Of a DNA stretch of 64,000 bases, positions 44,919-54,259 are shown piece after piece. Every line of letters begins with the position of its first letter. The stretch's first letter is position 1. The translations under genes were made by a program, and so were the position numbers. Origin of the DNA: an uncultured Marinicella sp. (lineage in GTDB: Bacteria; Pseudomonadota; Gammaproteobacteria; Xanthomonadales; Marinicellaceae); NCBI GenBank assembly GCA_947502595.1, contig CANNAM010000001.1:186001-250000 (forward strand), in the 5' to 3' direction. The notes beneath the pieces were generated by a model that was not told the DNA's origin, did no database searches, and was given only the letters and a program-made list of their open reading frames with translations.

Positions 44919-46397
44919 ATGACCGAAGACAATAAACTGATCACCGAAAGACGCGGTAAATTAACTGCCATCAGAGCTGAACGAAACGCTTATCCGAATC
45001 AATTTAAACGCAGCCATTTAGCCGCTGATTTACATGCCAAGTATGGTGACATGGACAAAGAAACCCTGGACCCACAAAACATAGAAGTGGCGGTCGTGGG
45101 CCGCATGATGGGTCAAAGGTTATTTGGCAAAGGTGGGTTTGCCGCATTGAAAGACGTGTCAGGTGACATCCAGCTGTTTGTTCAGTTGAATGGCGTGGGT
45201 GAGGATGTGTTTAATGACTTTAAAACCTGGGATATGGGCGATATAGTCTACGGCAAAGGTCATTTATTCAAGACCAAAACAGATGAGCTGTCGGTTAAAG
45301 TAAAAGAACTGCATTTGGTCACTAAATCGTTGCGACCATTGCCTGAAAAATTTCATGGTTTATCCGACCAAGAAACCCGCTACCGTCAACGTTATGTGGA
45401 TTTAATTGTTAACAACGAATCGGCAGATGTGTTCAGAACAAGATCTAAAATGATTTCACACATCAGGCGTTTTATGGAAGACCGTGATTTCCTGGAAGTG
45501 GAAACACCAATGATGCATGTAATTCCTGGTGGCGCCGCTGCCAAACCGTTTACCACCCACCACAATGCATTGGATTTAGAGCTGTATTTAAGGGTGGCAC
45601 CCGAGTTGTTCTTGAAAAGGTTAACGGTTGGAGGGTTTGAAAAAGTATTTGAAATCAACCGCAATTTCAGAAATGAAGGTGTTTCTACCAAGCACAACCC
45701 AGAATTCACTATGATGGAGTTTTATTGGGCCTATGCTGATTACAATGATTTGATGGACATCACCGAAGCTTTGTTCAAGTCTTTAGCAGACCAAGTCAAA
45801 GGTACCTACCAGTTTGAATACCAAGGTCAAATGTTGGATTTTGGCCAGCCGTTCAGACGCCAGTCAATGGCTTCATTGGTGGCTGAGTACAGTGATGGTT
45901 TAAGCGTCAATGACTGCAATAATTTGTCACTTATGCAAAAACATTGCGATGACAAGGGCATTACATACAACAAAAACTGGAAAAAAGGCGAGTTACTGGC
46001 TGAATTGTTCGATTTGTATGTTGAAGCCAACCTCATCCAACCTACTTTTGTGACAGAATACCCTATAGAGATATCACCGTTGTCACGAAGGAACGATGAA
46101 AACCCTGAAATCACAGATCGGTTTGAATTGTTTATTTGTGGAAATGAGATCGCCAATGGCTTCTCGGAGTTGAATGACCCAGAGGATCAGGCTGATCGAT
46201 TCAAACAACAGGTGGCGAATCTTGAAGCAGGAGATGATGAAGCCATGCATTATGACGCAGATTACATCCGAGCCTTAGAATATGGCATGCCGCCGGCAGC
46301 TGGTGAAGGTATTGGGATTGATCGTTTGGTGATGTTGTTCACAGACTCTGCTTCGATTCGCGATGTATTATTGTTCCCATATATGAAGCCAGAGTAG
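44919..46397 (+). CDS. lysS: Lysyl-tRNA synthetase (class II)
   Basis: LysRS charges tRNA-Lys. The 492-residue product has the OB-fold anticodon domain (about 55-150) and class II motifs: motif 1 DRDFLEVETPMM, motif 2 FEINRNFRNEGVSTKHNPEF and motif 3 GEGIGIDRLVMLF. Order prfB-lysS is the same as in E. coli. It lies 23 nt after prfB. Confidence 0.97.
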   Translation: MTEDNKLITERRGKLTAIRAERNAYPNQFKRSHLAADLHAKYGDMDKETLDPQNIEVAVVGRMMGQRLFGKGGFAALKDVSGDIQLFVQLNGVGEDVFNDFKTWDMGDIVYGKGHLFKTKTDELSVKVKELHLVTKSLRPLPEKFHGLSDQETRYRQRYVDLIVNNESADVFRTRSKMISHIRRFMEDRDFLEVETPMMHVIPGGAAAKPFTTHHNALDLELYLRVAPELFLKRLTVGGFEKVFEINRNFRNEGVSTKHNPEFTMMEFYWAYADYNDLMDITEALFKSLADQVKGTYQFEYQGQMLDFGQPFRRQSMASLVAEYSDGLSVNDCNNLSLMQKHCDDKGITYNKNWKKGELLAELFDLYVEANLIQPTFVTEYPIEISPLSRRNDENPEITDRFELFICGNEIANGFSELNDPEDQADRFKQQVANLEAGDDEAMHYDADYIRALEYGMPPAAGEGIGIDRLVMLFTDSASIRDVLLFPYMKPE

Positions 46398-46401
46398 CGC
46401 C

Positions 46402-46749
46402 ATGAATGAAAGCCAAGGTATTAGATACGCCAGAAAAACTGTAGATGCATCTTGCTTGCTGTTGCACAAGGGACATTCATGTGTCTGCCAGGTGAAAAAC
46501 ATCTCTGCCTCAGGTATTTTAATTGAATCAATTGAAAATGATTTAATCACTGATTTAGAAGAGGGTGCGGTGTGTATCTTGGAAATCGTGGTTAATGAAA
46601 CTTTTAACTTACATGTTTCATCCAAAGTCATGCGCATCAACAACAAAGAGATTGCCCTGCATTACATTTCTATCCCAGAAGACAAACAAGTGGCTTTGTG
46701 GCAATTATTGGGCGATCATGTGCATGAAGTGGAATCTTTCGGCACCTAA
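46402..46749 (+). CDS. PilZ domain protein
   Basis: A 115-residue single PilZ domain, the common c-di-GMP receptor fold. The N-terminal arginine motif is IRYARK, slightly degenerate compared with RxxxR, and the second motif is NISASGILIES, which fits D/NxSxxG. Ligand binding is therefore likely but not assured. It begins 4 nt after lysS, so it is probably read with that operon. With Clp (20316) it hints at c-di-GMP signalling in this organism. Confidence 0.85.
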   Translation: MNESQGIRYARKTVDASCLLLHKGHSCVCQVKNISASGILIESIENDLITDLEEGAVCILEIVVNETFNLHVSSKVMRINNKEIALHYISIPEDKQVALWQLLGDHVHEVESFGT

Positions 46750-46761
46750 CACCGCTCAACT

Positions 46762-47385
46762 TTGACTGGCTATTTCAGCTTTTTTATCACCGCAGTGTTG
46801 TTGGCACTGACCCCAGGGCCTGATGTCTTGTTGGTGGTGGCGATTGCTGCCAAAGAAGGTTTCAAGCCAGCCCTCACCTTAACACTGGGTTTAGCCAGTG
46901 GCGTCATCTTTCACACCGCTTTAATAGCGCTGGGTTTATCCGCACTTATTATTGCCAGTCCTTTGGCAATGACTTTAATCGCTGGATTCGGCGCGTGCTA
47001 CTTGCTCTACCTGGCATGGCTGACATGGCAGCACAGAGGTGATCAAGTCGCCCAAGCCAGTCTTGATCAAGAGGCTAAACAAACAGGTGCTTATTATTGG
47101 CGTGGGGTGGTCATGAATATCACCAATCCCAAAGTCTTGTTGTTTTTTCTGGCACTGTTCCCGCAGTTCGCCCAATTGAATGAACCGGGTTATCAACTGC
47201 GTATCGCTGTATTGGGATTGATTTTTATTGTGGTGACTGTCGTGGTGTTTGGTGGTTTGGCATACCTGACTGCCAAGAGTACCCAAAGCTTCATGCAAAA
47301 TCCCAAATTTAAATCAGCCATGGATTACATAACAGTGCTGATTTTTGTGGGGCTGGCTGGACTGCTGCTGTATTCAATAAAATAA
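46762..47385 (+). CDS. LysE/RhtB family amino-acid exporter
   Basis: A 207-residue inner-membrane protein with about six helices. The family signature ALTPGPDVLLVVAIAAKEGFK lies at the N-terminus (written here in part as ALTPGPDVLL), followed by GLASGVIFHTAL and MNITNPKVLLFFLALFPQF. No ATG fits: the frame is closed upstream by the PilZ stop, so TTG at 46762 is the start, 12 nt after that gene. Substrate unknown. Confidence 0.88.
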   Translation: MTGYFSFFITAVLLALTPGPDVLLVVAIAAKEGFKPALTLTLGLASGVIFHTALIALGLSALIIASPLAMTLIAGFGACYLLYLAWLTWQHRGDQVAQASLDQEAKQTGAYYWRGVVMNITNPKVLLFFLALFPQFAQLNEPGYQLRIAVLGLIFIVVTVVVFGGLAYLTAKSTQSFMQNPKFKSAMDYITVLIFVGLAGLLLYSIK

Positions 47386-47512
47386 CACAAGCACAGTTTG
47401 TTAGCTGCATTTCAGCGACTTGGATTACCTCAGTCAACTTTAAAAGTTTAAAATTATTCGTCAGTTATCTGAGCGCTTCGATGGACTCATTCGACATGAA
47501 TGCTGGACTTTT

Positions 47513-49267
47513 TCAAGCACCACCTGTCTGAATATTCCATAATTGGTGGTACCGTCCTTGTTGGTTAACCAGCACATCATGATTGCCCGATTCAACAATT
47601 TTTCCGCCTTCAAATACATGTATCTGGTGCGCATGAACCACGGTAGAAAGTCGATGTGCAATCAGAATAATGGTCCGTCCAGCAGCAATTTTCTTTAAAG
47701 ATTTTTGAATGGCTGCTTCGGTTTCATTGTCCACAGCCGAGGTGGCCTCATCGAGAATCAAAATCGGTGGGTTTTTCAATAAAGCACGGGCCAGGGCGAT
47801 TCTTTGGATTTGGCCGCCTGAGAGTTTAACGCCGCTCTCGCCCACTGTGGTTTGGTAACCTTGGTCTAACTTTGAGATGAATTCATCTGCTTCGGCGAGT
47901 TGAGCGGCATGAATTATGGCATCATCTGTGGCGTTTTCATTGCCGTATTTGATGTTATCGAAGATGCTGGCATTGAACAGAAATGTGGCTTGTGACACCA
48001 ACCCAATTTGTGAGCGCAGTGATTCGATGTTGATGTTTTCAAGTGGTACATTGTCCAGTTTAATGGCACCTTGTTGGGCATGGTAATAGCGCATCAGTAA
48101 TTTTATGATGGTGCTTTTGCCTGAACCGGTTTGGCCGACAAAAGCGTGTGTTTCACCGGCCTTAATAGACAGCTTGATGTTGGTCAAGGCTGCTTGTGAT
48201 TGTGAATCGTATTTAAATGTGATGTTGTTGATGTCTATGGCGCCTGATAAGGCGATTGATTGTGCTTGGTCATGGTCCCTGATTTGAATGGGTTCATCGA
48301 GCAAGCCCAAGATACGCCTGGCTGAAGCCATGCCGCGCTCATACAAGTCCATGGTGTTGGCCAAATCCCTGAATGGCCACAATAAACGTTGGGTCAGAAA
48401 CACCAGTACGCCATAAGCACCAACGGCTAAATCACCATTCAAAGTATCCAAGCCACCGACAATGAAGGTGGCTAAAAAACCAGTTAAAATAGCCATACGA
48501 ATCACTGGTGTGAACGCAGAACTTATTTTAATGGCTGCTTCATTGGCTTTGACATAGTCATGGCTGATGTTGGCAATGCGCTGCTTTTCATGCTGTTCTT
48601 TGGTGAAACTTTTAATGGTGGCCACACCGGCAATGTTGGTGTTGATTGCGGCAGCAATTTGTCCGGCTTTTTCACGCACCAAGGCATAGCGAGGCTCGGC
48701 TTTGCGTTGAAAATAAAACGCCCCAAAAACAATCACTGGAATCGGGGTAAAGGCCAATAAAGCCAGCTTCGGTGAAATCAGAAAAAACACTGCGCCCACG
48801 GCCACAACAGAGGTAATCACTTGTAAAATGTCATTGGCACCAATGTTTAAAAAGCGTTCCAGTTGATTGACATCGTCATTCAGTATTGCAGTCAAACGAC
48901 CGCTGGATTGATTTTCAAAAAAGCGCATGTCCATTTGTTGTATGTGGCCATAACATTCGACCCTGAATCGATGCTGTATTTTTTGTGCCAATTCACGCCA
49001 ATTGCGTAAGTATAAATACTGAAAAATTGATTCACCGGCCCAAATCAAAAAAGTCAAAAAGCCCAACAGGTACAGTTGATGTTTGGGGTCTACCACGCCT
49101 AAATGGGCAACAAAAGAATCCTCTTGGTTAATCACCACATCAATCGCAATGCCAATCAATATCTCAGGTGCAATATCAAACAGTTTATTGATGATGGAGC
49201 AGATGCTGGCCCAAATGGCTTGCCCTTTGAAGCCTTTGCCATAGGTAAGAACTTTAATTAATGTCAT
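47513..49267 (-). CDS. ABC exporter, fused permease and ATPase
   Basis: A 584-residue half-transporter of the MsbA/multidrug type: a six-helix ABC membrane domain (about 15-310) followed by an ATPase with Walker A GQTGSGKST, Q-loop in SQATFLFN, signature LSGGQIQRIALARAL and Walker B ILILDEATSA. It would work as a homodimer. The neighbouring DUF3301 gene lies 25 nt upstream on the same strand. Substrate (lipid, drug or peptide) cannot be told; no lpxK neighbour is present to support MsbA itself. Confidence 0.9.
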   Translation of the reverse strand: MTLIKVLTYGKGFKGQAIWASICSIINKLFDIAPEILIGIAIDVVINQEDSFVAHLGVVDPKHQLYLLGFLTFLIWAGESIFQYLYLRNWRELAQKIQHRFRVECYGHIQQMDMRFFENQSSGRLTAILNDDVNQLERFLNIGANDILQVITSVVAVGAVFFLISPKLALLAFTPIPVIVFGAFYFQRKAEPRYALVREKAGQIAAAINTNIAGVATIKSFTKEQHEKQRIANISHDYVKANEAAIKISSAFTPVIRMAILTGFLATFIVGGLDTLNGDLAVGAYGVLVFLTQRLLWPFRDLANTMDLYERGMASARRILGLLDEPIQIRDHDQAQSIALSGAIDINNITFKYDSQSQAALTNIKLSIKAGETHAFVGQTGSGKSTIIKLLMRYYHAQQGAIKLDNVPLENINIESLRSQIGLVSQATFLFNASIFDNIKYGNENATDDAIIHAAQLAEADEFISKLDQGYQTTVGESGVKLSGGQIQRIALARALLKNPPILILDEATSAVDNETEAAIQKSLKKIAAGRTIILIAHRLSTVVHAHQIHVFEGGKIVESGNHDVLVNQQGRYHQLWNIQTGGA

Positions 49268-49292
49268 GAGTATATTGGTTGTTTAAAGTGAA

Positions 49293-49622
49293 TCAATAAC
49301 GGGTTAAGGCAACGGTTTCAATTTCATTGGCGTGAAAATATTTGATTTCAGTGACTGTGCCGCCGTGGTGGGTAATGATACCAGTATAGCGTTGTGCATC
49401 TATATCAGAAAATTCGAATTCAAATTCTCGGTACAGCGACAACTTGCCCGCTCGCGGTTTTATTTTGATGCGTTTTTGCAGGATTGAGTCATCCAAAAAC
49501 ACCCAGTTCTTTTGTTGGGTGACTTGTTTACCCGCAAGTCGGGATGCATCCAAAGCATTGACTTGGTTGTACCAGTAATAGCCAATCATGGCCATGATGA
49601 GGAGCATTGTCAGTTCTAACAT
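49293..49622 (-). CDS. DUF3301 family membrane-anchored protein
   Basis: A 109-residue protein with one N-terminal membrane helix (MLELTMLLIMAMIGYYW). It is followed by a small domain with LAGKQVTQQKNWVFLDDSIL, LYREFEFEFS and the closing GGTVTEIKYFH. These fit the gammaproteobacterial DUF3301 family, whose role is unknown. It is upstream of the ABC exporter gene. Confidence 0.83.
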   Translation of the reverse strand: MLELTMLLIMAMIGYYWYNQVNALDASRLAGKQVTQQKNWVFLDDSILQKRIKIKPRAGKLSLYREFEFEFSDIDAQRYTGIITHHGGTVTEIKYFHANEIETVALTRY

Positions 49623-50056
49623 GGTGGTGTATTTTCGCCCAGTTTAATGGCTTTAATCAGTTTAACGGTCAAAGCTTAATGTTCAGTAAATTATACCTCG
49701 ACACCTTAATATGTTGGTTGCTGACGATTATTCAATACAAGACTGCTGCTGCGGTTCAATAATGTGTCGAATTGGTAATTTCAGAAAGTAAGGAGTATAA
49801 TAAATCCAACTTAATAAAAGCCAGCTTCTATGCTGGCTTTTTAGTCATACTGTCACAGTGATGAAATAGACTGCCATGACGGTTTCGTTTCCACCGCGAG
49901 TTTAGCAGGTGGGTACTCAGGTTCTCCAAAAGAGCCTCGTTGAATCATTTACTTGGTTTCCTTGGTGCCTATTAAATTTCTTATTTAATGGCTGAAACAA
50001 GCGACGCTGAGATTTGCTGCAACAAAGTGAAAATAATAATAAAAAAAGGAAAATAT
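49623..50056. other. Non-coding region upstream of ppnN
   Basis: A 434-nt gap between divergent genes. It holds TTGGTA (49772-49777) and TATAAT (49796-49801) at 18-nt spacing, then the orphan terminator at 49816-49843 just after the predicted start site, and an AT-rich leader before ppnN. No ORF with a credible start is seen. Confidence 0.5.
49816..49843 (+). terminator. Orphan intrinsic terminator
   Basis: AAAAGCCAGC (49816-49825) and GCTGGCTTTT (49832-49841) pair perfectly with a 6-nt loop and are followed by further T residues. No coding gene precedes it on the plus strand, since the upstream gene points left. It may end a small RNA or act as a leader terminator for ppnN. Confidence 0.8.
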
Positions 50057-51439
50057 ATGAATAACGAAAATAATTTAAAAATCATTGAAAAATGTACCAT
50101 TGCCGCCCGGGGCGGCATGACCCTGTTGTCACAAGAGGAAGTCAACAAAATGATGGAAGCCGGTAAAGGCGGGGTGCATGAATTGTTCAGAAAATGCTGT
50201 TTAGCGGTGTTGAACTGTGATGCCAAGGAAGATGATGCAATGGCTGTTTTGGAGCGGTATCCAGATTTTGATGTAGAGCTGATTCCGCGTGAACGAGGCA
50301 TCCATTTACGTTTCACTAATGCCCCTGCAAAAGCATTTGTTGATGGTAAGATGATTTCAGGCATCAGAGACTCAATTTTTTCTGTGTTGCGTGACATCGT
50401 GTTTCAGAGTACTGACAAAGGTGTTGGTAATTATGACCTGAATGAATCTTTTGATATCACTAATTTCGTTTTTGAAATTCTGCGTCGGGGTGAAATTCAT
50501 CAGTATGGCGCGGAGCCAAACTTGGTGGTCTGTTGGGGTGGGCATTCGATTAATCGAGTTGAATACCAATACACCAAAGATGTTGGGTACCAGTTGGGTT
50601 TACGTGGTGCTCATATTTGTACCGGCTGTGGAACTGGCGCGATGAAAGGACCCATGAAAGGGGCAACGGTTGGCCATTCAAAACAAAGAATCAAGGATGG
50701 GCGATACATCGGCTTGACCGAGCCTGGTATCATCGCTGCAGAGGCACCAAACCCGATTGTTAACCATTTGGTCATCATGCCAGACATTGAAAAACGATTA
50801 GAAGCATTTGTGCGTTTGGGTCACGGTATCATCGTATTTCCTGGTGGCGTTGGTACGGCAGAGGAAATTTTATATTTGATTGGTATCTTGTCCAGCCAAC
50901 AGAATAAAGGTGTGCCATTTCCTTTTATTATGACTGGCCCCAAAGAATCTGCAGATTATTTCCATAAAATTGATGAGTTCATTCGATTCGCTTTAGGTGA
51001 TGAGGTGGCTGAATTGTATGAAATCATTATTGATGACCCTGAAGAGGTGGCAATCAAAATGATGGCTGGTATGGATGCGGTTAAATATTACCGCACCAAG
51101 AATAAAATCAGTTACTACTTCAACTGGGGTCTGCACATTGACAGTTCTTTCCAGTTCCCTTTTATTCCGTCACATGAAAATATGGCTGCTTTGGCCTTGT
51201 TTAAAAACCGACCGGTTGAAGAACTGACTGCTTCTTTGCGTCAGGCCTTTTCTGGTATTGTGGCAGGTAATGTCAAAGAGTATGGTGTACAGCAAATCAA
51301 AGAGAAAGGTGTTTACCAAATCAATGGTGACAAAGACTTGATGGAAAAGCTTGATGATTTATTGCAGTCATTTATCGAACAAAAGCGCATGAAGTTACCT
51401 GGCAGTGTTTATACGCCAGTATTCGAAGTGGTCAAGTAA
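50057..51439 (+). CDS. ppnN: Pyrimidine/purine nucleotide 5'-monophosphate nucleosidase
   Basis: PpnN (YgdH) cleaves nucleoside monophosphates to base and ribose-5-phosphate, and in E. coli it binds ppGpp. The start at 50057 (MNNENNLKIIEKC) has AAGGA 6 nt upstream; the frame opens earlier but without support. Of 460 residues, the LOG-like Rossmann core holds HICTGCGTGAMKGPMKGA and FPGGVGTAEEILYLIG (PGGxGTxxE motif). N- and C-terminal PpnN domains are also present. A good terminator follows. Confidence 0.94.
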   Translation: MNNENNLKIIEKCTIAARGGMTLLSQEEVNKMMEAGKGGVHELFRKCCLAVLNCDAKEDDAMAVLERYPDFDVELIPRERGIHLRFTNAPAKAFVDGKMISGIRDSIFSVLRDIVFQSTDKGVGNYDLNESFDITNFVFEILRRGEIHQYGAEPNLVVCWGGHSINRVEYQYTKDVGYQLGLRGAHICTGCGTGAMKGPMKGATVGHSKQRIKDGRYIGLTEPGIIAAEAPNPIVNHLVIMPDIEKRLEAFVRLGHGIIVFPGGVGTAEEILYLIGILSSQQNKGVPFPFIMTGPKESADYFHKIDEFIRFALGDEVAELYEIIIDDPEEVAIKMMAGMDAVKYYRTKNKISYYFNWGLHIDSSFQFPFIPSHENMAALALFKNRPVEELTASLRQAFSGIVAGNVKEYGVQQIKEKGVYQINGDKDLMEKLDDLLQSFIEQKRMKLPGSVYTPVFEVVK

Positions 51440-51473
51440 CTTCAGCTCACTCCATTGGGTGGCGTAAACAAAT

Positions 51474-51500
51474 GCCTGGCTATAGACCAGGCTTTTTTTT
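51474..51500 (+). terminator. Intrinsic terminator of ppnN
   Basis: GCCTGG (51474-51479) and CCAGGC (51487-51492) pair around a 7-nt loop, followed by eight T residues (51493-51500). It is 34 nt after the stop codon. Confidence 0.88.
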
Positions 51501-51593
51501 GTGCTGCCGGTTTAATTTTTTCTAATTAAGTCATCGACAAGTTTGAGTTGCTAGGTATGGTTTTTGCTACCAATGAACCGTGGCTCGCCATGT

Positions 51594-53279
51594 TCAGTTA
51601 ACTGCTTGGGTGTTTGTGGTGGTGATGCTGCCAATTTTAATTTGCCAATCATCGCCCGCTTTGTTCACTTGGTCTTGCATGGGCTTGGATATTTTTTCAC
51701 GGTGCTTAGAGTTGAGGTTTTGCTCAGCGTTTGTAGGGAAATGTCCTGTGGCATGGGCTAAAGTAATTTGATCGAGCACCACGGTGCGATCATGACTGCT
51801 GATTTTGCTGTTGCCGATGTGCAGTTTATCCCAACTGGCAAAGGTCTGTGCGTTGGCGTTTATGAGGTGGGAGTTTTGTAGGTTTAATTGACCGGCCATG
51901 GTGAAATCATCAGCGCTCAGATTTAACTGTTGTTGCGTGTACAAATGCCCCTGGGTTGCGGTTAAACCTGTTTGGGCGCTGAGCCACGGTGCAATGTTTT
52001 GTAGGGCAAAGTGTTGTAGTGACAATGTTGCATGCACAGACAAGGGTGAAAGTACTTGGTCGCTGTTGATTTGTAGCACGCCCTCATCAGCAAAAACAAC
52101 TTGGCTGTTGATGCTGAAAGATTGGTTTTGGTTATTCAGTTGTCGTGCTTCAAACGAGCTGAGACTTAAATCTAAGGTGCTGTTCAAGTCGGTGTCTCGC
52201 CAAGTGATCGGCCAGTGACTGAGGCCCACTTGGTTGATGTTGATGAGCCATGTAGGTGACGTTTCAGCTGTTGTGTCGTTGCTTGCTACAGGCGCTCCAC
52301 CGAGTTCAGGTTCAATTAAGTCAGCCAGCGGCCAATTGATTTGCCAATTACCTTGGGTGGAATTAATGTGCTCAATGTGCAGTGTTTGGCTCTCACTGTC
52401 AAGCATGACTTGTGTGGCTAGTAAGTCGAGTGCGTTAACCTGTACAGCTTCGTGCCATTGTCCTTGATAAGCCTGCACGTCAATGTGGCTGAAGTTCAGC
52501 AGTGGCTTTTCAATCAACGGCCAAATCAGACTGCCCTTGGCTTGAAAAATGCCAGCTTGAGTGATGATACCAGTGCTTGCCGGCAGCAATTGATTCAATC
52601 GGGTGGCTTGAATGTCTTGCAGCTGTATTTCAGTGTTGAGTTGTTTTTGAGTTTGTTGGTAGTGTCCATTTAAAGCCACTGTCTCATTGTTTTCGGTGGT
52701 GAGGCTGAGGCTGAACTGGATGATTTCATCGGTTAAGTTGAATGCTTCATGCTGCAACACGATGTTTTTAAAGTTGAGGGTAAAATCTTGGTCAAAATTA
52801 TTGGCTTGCAACTTAATGTGTGCTTGTTCCAAATTGATTTGGCCGATGGTTAAATTAATTGGTTCATTATGGCTTGTTGGTGCAGGCAATTCTGGCAAAG
52901 CTGGAATCAACAGTTGTCCCTCTGCATCCAACACCAGGGTTACTTGGGCTTGTATGACTTTAACATCAGAAATTTTCCATTCACCCCAAAGTAAGTTCAA
53001 CGGGTCAAAATTAACCCCAGTTAATTGACTGTCATACCAAGTTTGATGATTTGAATCGGTGATTTTCAGGTTTTTGATGTTGGTGTTGAATGTCAGTGGG
53101 TTGAACTTCACTGCGGTCATTTCGGCACGCATGCCCAGCTGATCTGTCAGCTGTGTTTGCAATTGTTGCCGGATAATCGTTGGGAGCAAAAAATAAGCCA
53201 GTACGGAATACAGGGCCACAGCGGAAAACAACCACAATGATTTGTATTGGTACAGCTTTTTAGGTTTGGGCGAAGACAT
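51594..53279 (-). CDS. DUF748-like membrane-anchored protein (short form)
   Basis: A 561-residue AsmA/DUF748-type envelope protein. One N-terminal membrane helix (LWLFSAVALYSVLAYFLLP) is followed by AVKFNPLTFNTNIKNLKI and GVNFDPLNLLWGEWKISDV, typical of the DUF748 N-terminus. Repetitive beta-rich segments then run to the end. Family members usually reach about 1000 residues. This one stops after WQIKIGSITTTNTQAVN, in the middle of where the second half would continue, so it may be truncated or a natural short form. It is followed by no convincing continuation in any minus-strand frame. Confidence 0.8.
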   Translation of the reverse strand: MSSPKPKKLYQYKSLWLFSAVALYSVLAYFLLPTIIRQQLQTQLTDQLGMRAEMTAVKFNPLTFNTNIKNLKITDSNHQTWYDSQLTGVNFDPLNLLWGEWKISDVKVIQAQVTLVLDAEGQLLIPALPELPAPTSHNEPINLTIGQINLEQAHIKLQANNFDQDFTLNFKNIVLQHEAFNLTDEIIQFSLSLTTENNETVALNGHYQQTQKQLNTEIQLQDIQATRLNQLLPASTGIITQAGIFQAKGSLIWPLIEKPLLNFSHIDVQAYQGQWHEAVQVNALDLLATQVMLDSESQTLHIEHINSTQGNWQINWPLADLIEPELGGAPVASNDTTAETSPTWLININQVGLSHWPITWRDTDLNSTLDLSLSSFEARQLNNQNQSFSINSQVVFADEGVLQINSDQVLSPLSVHATLSLQHFALQNIAPWLSAQTGLTATQGHLYTQQQLNLSADDFTMAGQLNLQNSHLINANAQTFASWDKLHIGNSKISSHDRTVVLDQITLAHATGHFPTNAEQNLNSKHREKISKPMQDQVNKAGDDWQIKIGSITTTNTQAVN

Positions 53280-53311
53280 GTTCTGGCAATTAATCGCGTT
53301 GGGCTTTCAGC

Positions 53312-54259
53312 TTAGCGGTAATTATCTAAAATGTGAATCAATTGTTGCTGAAACTGCTGCTGTAAAGCCGCAGGTTGCATGATGGTTGCTGCCGCCCCCA
53401 GGCGCATCACATCTGCAATTAATTCTCGCTCGTCATTGTAGGGTATCGATAACAGCATGTGCTGATCATCTAAATGCTCAATACTTTGTTTAGAGTGCCA
53501 ATGTTCAAACACCGTCCAAGGCGCCAATTGTTTATCAATTTGTATCACGGCCATGGATTTCATTGGCCCAGAAAATATGCCATAACTTTCCGCATAGTGT
53601 GCCCGCAGTGCGTCGTTGGAGACTTTCTTGGCTCGTTCAATGTCTGGTTCAATGCTTTGGATTTGTTCCAATGCAAACAATCGAATGCCCTCACGTAAAT
53701 GGCACCAAGCATCCAAGTACCAAGCATTTTTGTAACTGGTTAATCGTTGTGGTGAAACCAACCTTTGGGTGATTTGTTGGCTGCTGCGGGTGAGGTAGCT
53801 GATGTTGAGTTTTTTTTCAGCTTGTAAGGCATTCATCACCGCCTGAAAAACTTGCGGGTTGGGTTTTCTGGATAAGGCTGGAATGATTTGAATCAAGCGT
53901 CGATTGGCAATGCCTTTTTGGTGTAACACCTTATCGATGTTGTGCAAAATTCGTTGCATTGGTTTTTGTAAGGATTCAGACTGTAAATCTTCTAACAACT
54001 GGGCTGCCATTAACAGGCCTTGGGTTTCTTCGGCATTGAGCCGGATGCCAGGTAAGTCAAATTGCGCAGCTTGGTCGTAATATACCCCATGTTCATTGCT
54101 TTTAATCGGCGCATTGTACTCGGTACGCAAGGTGCTGATGAGCCGGTATACCGTGGCTTGAGAGCATTCCAAGCGTTCCACCAGTTGTTCAATGGCAATC
54201 GGTGTGCGCCGTTCCTTTAACAAAGTGTCTAGTAAATAAATGCGCTCAATTTTGTTCAT
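53312..54259 (-). CDS. HTH/WYL-domain transcriptional regulator (YafY type)
   Basis: A 315-residue regulator with an N-terminal winged helix (MNKIERIYLLDTLLKERR, ECSQATVYRLISTLR) and a WYL domain (about 145-225, NAWYLDAWCHLREGIRLFALEQI). A C-terminal WCX extension ends near residue 312. WYL domains bind small ligands or nucleic acid. The start overlaps the aacS stop by 1 nt, so it is co-transcribed with acetoacetyl-CoA synthetase and may regulate it. Confidence 0.92.
   Translation of the reverse strand: MNKIERIYLLDTLLKERRTPIAIEQLVERLECSQATVYRLISTLRTEYNAPIKSNEHGVYYDQAAQFDLPGIRLNAEETQGLLMAAQLLEDLQSESLQKPMQRILHNIDKVLHQKGIANRRLIQIIPALSRKPNPQVFQAVMNALQAEKKLNISYLTRSSQQITQRLVSPQRLTSYKNAWYLDAWCHLREGIRLFALEQIQSIEPDIERAKKVSNDALRAHYAESYGIFSGPMKSMAVIQIDKQLAPWTVFEHWHSKQSIEHLDDQHMLLSIPYNDERELIADVMRLGAAATIMQPAALQQQFQQQLIHILDNYR

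Noticed and set aside
47461-47661. A 66-codon minus-strand frame at the end of the ABC transporter gene
   Set aside because: It overlaps the ABC ATPase C-terminus in another frame and has no family features.
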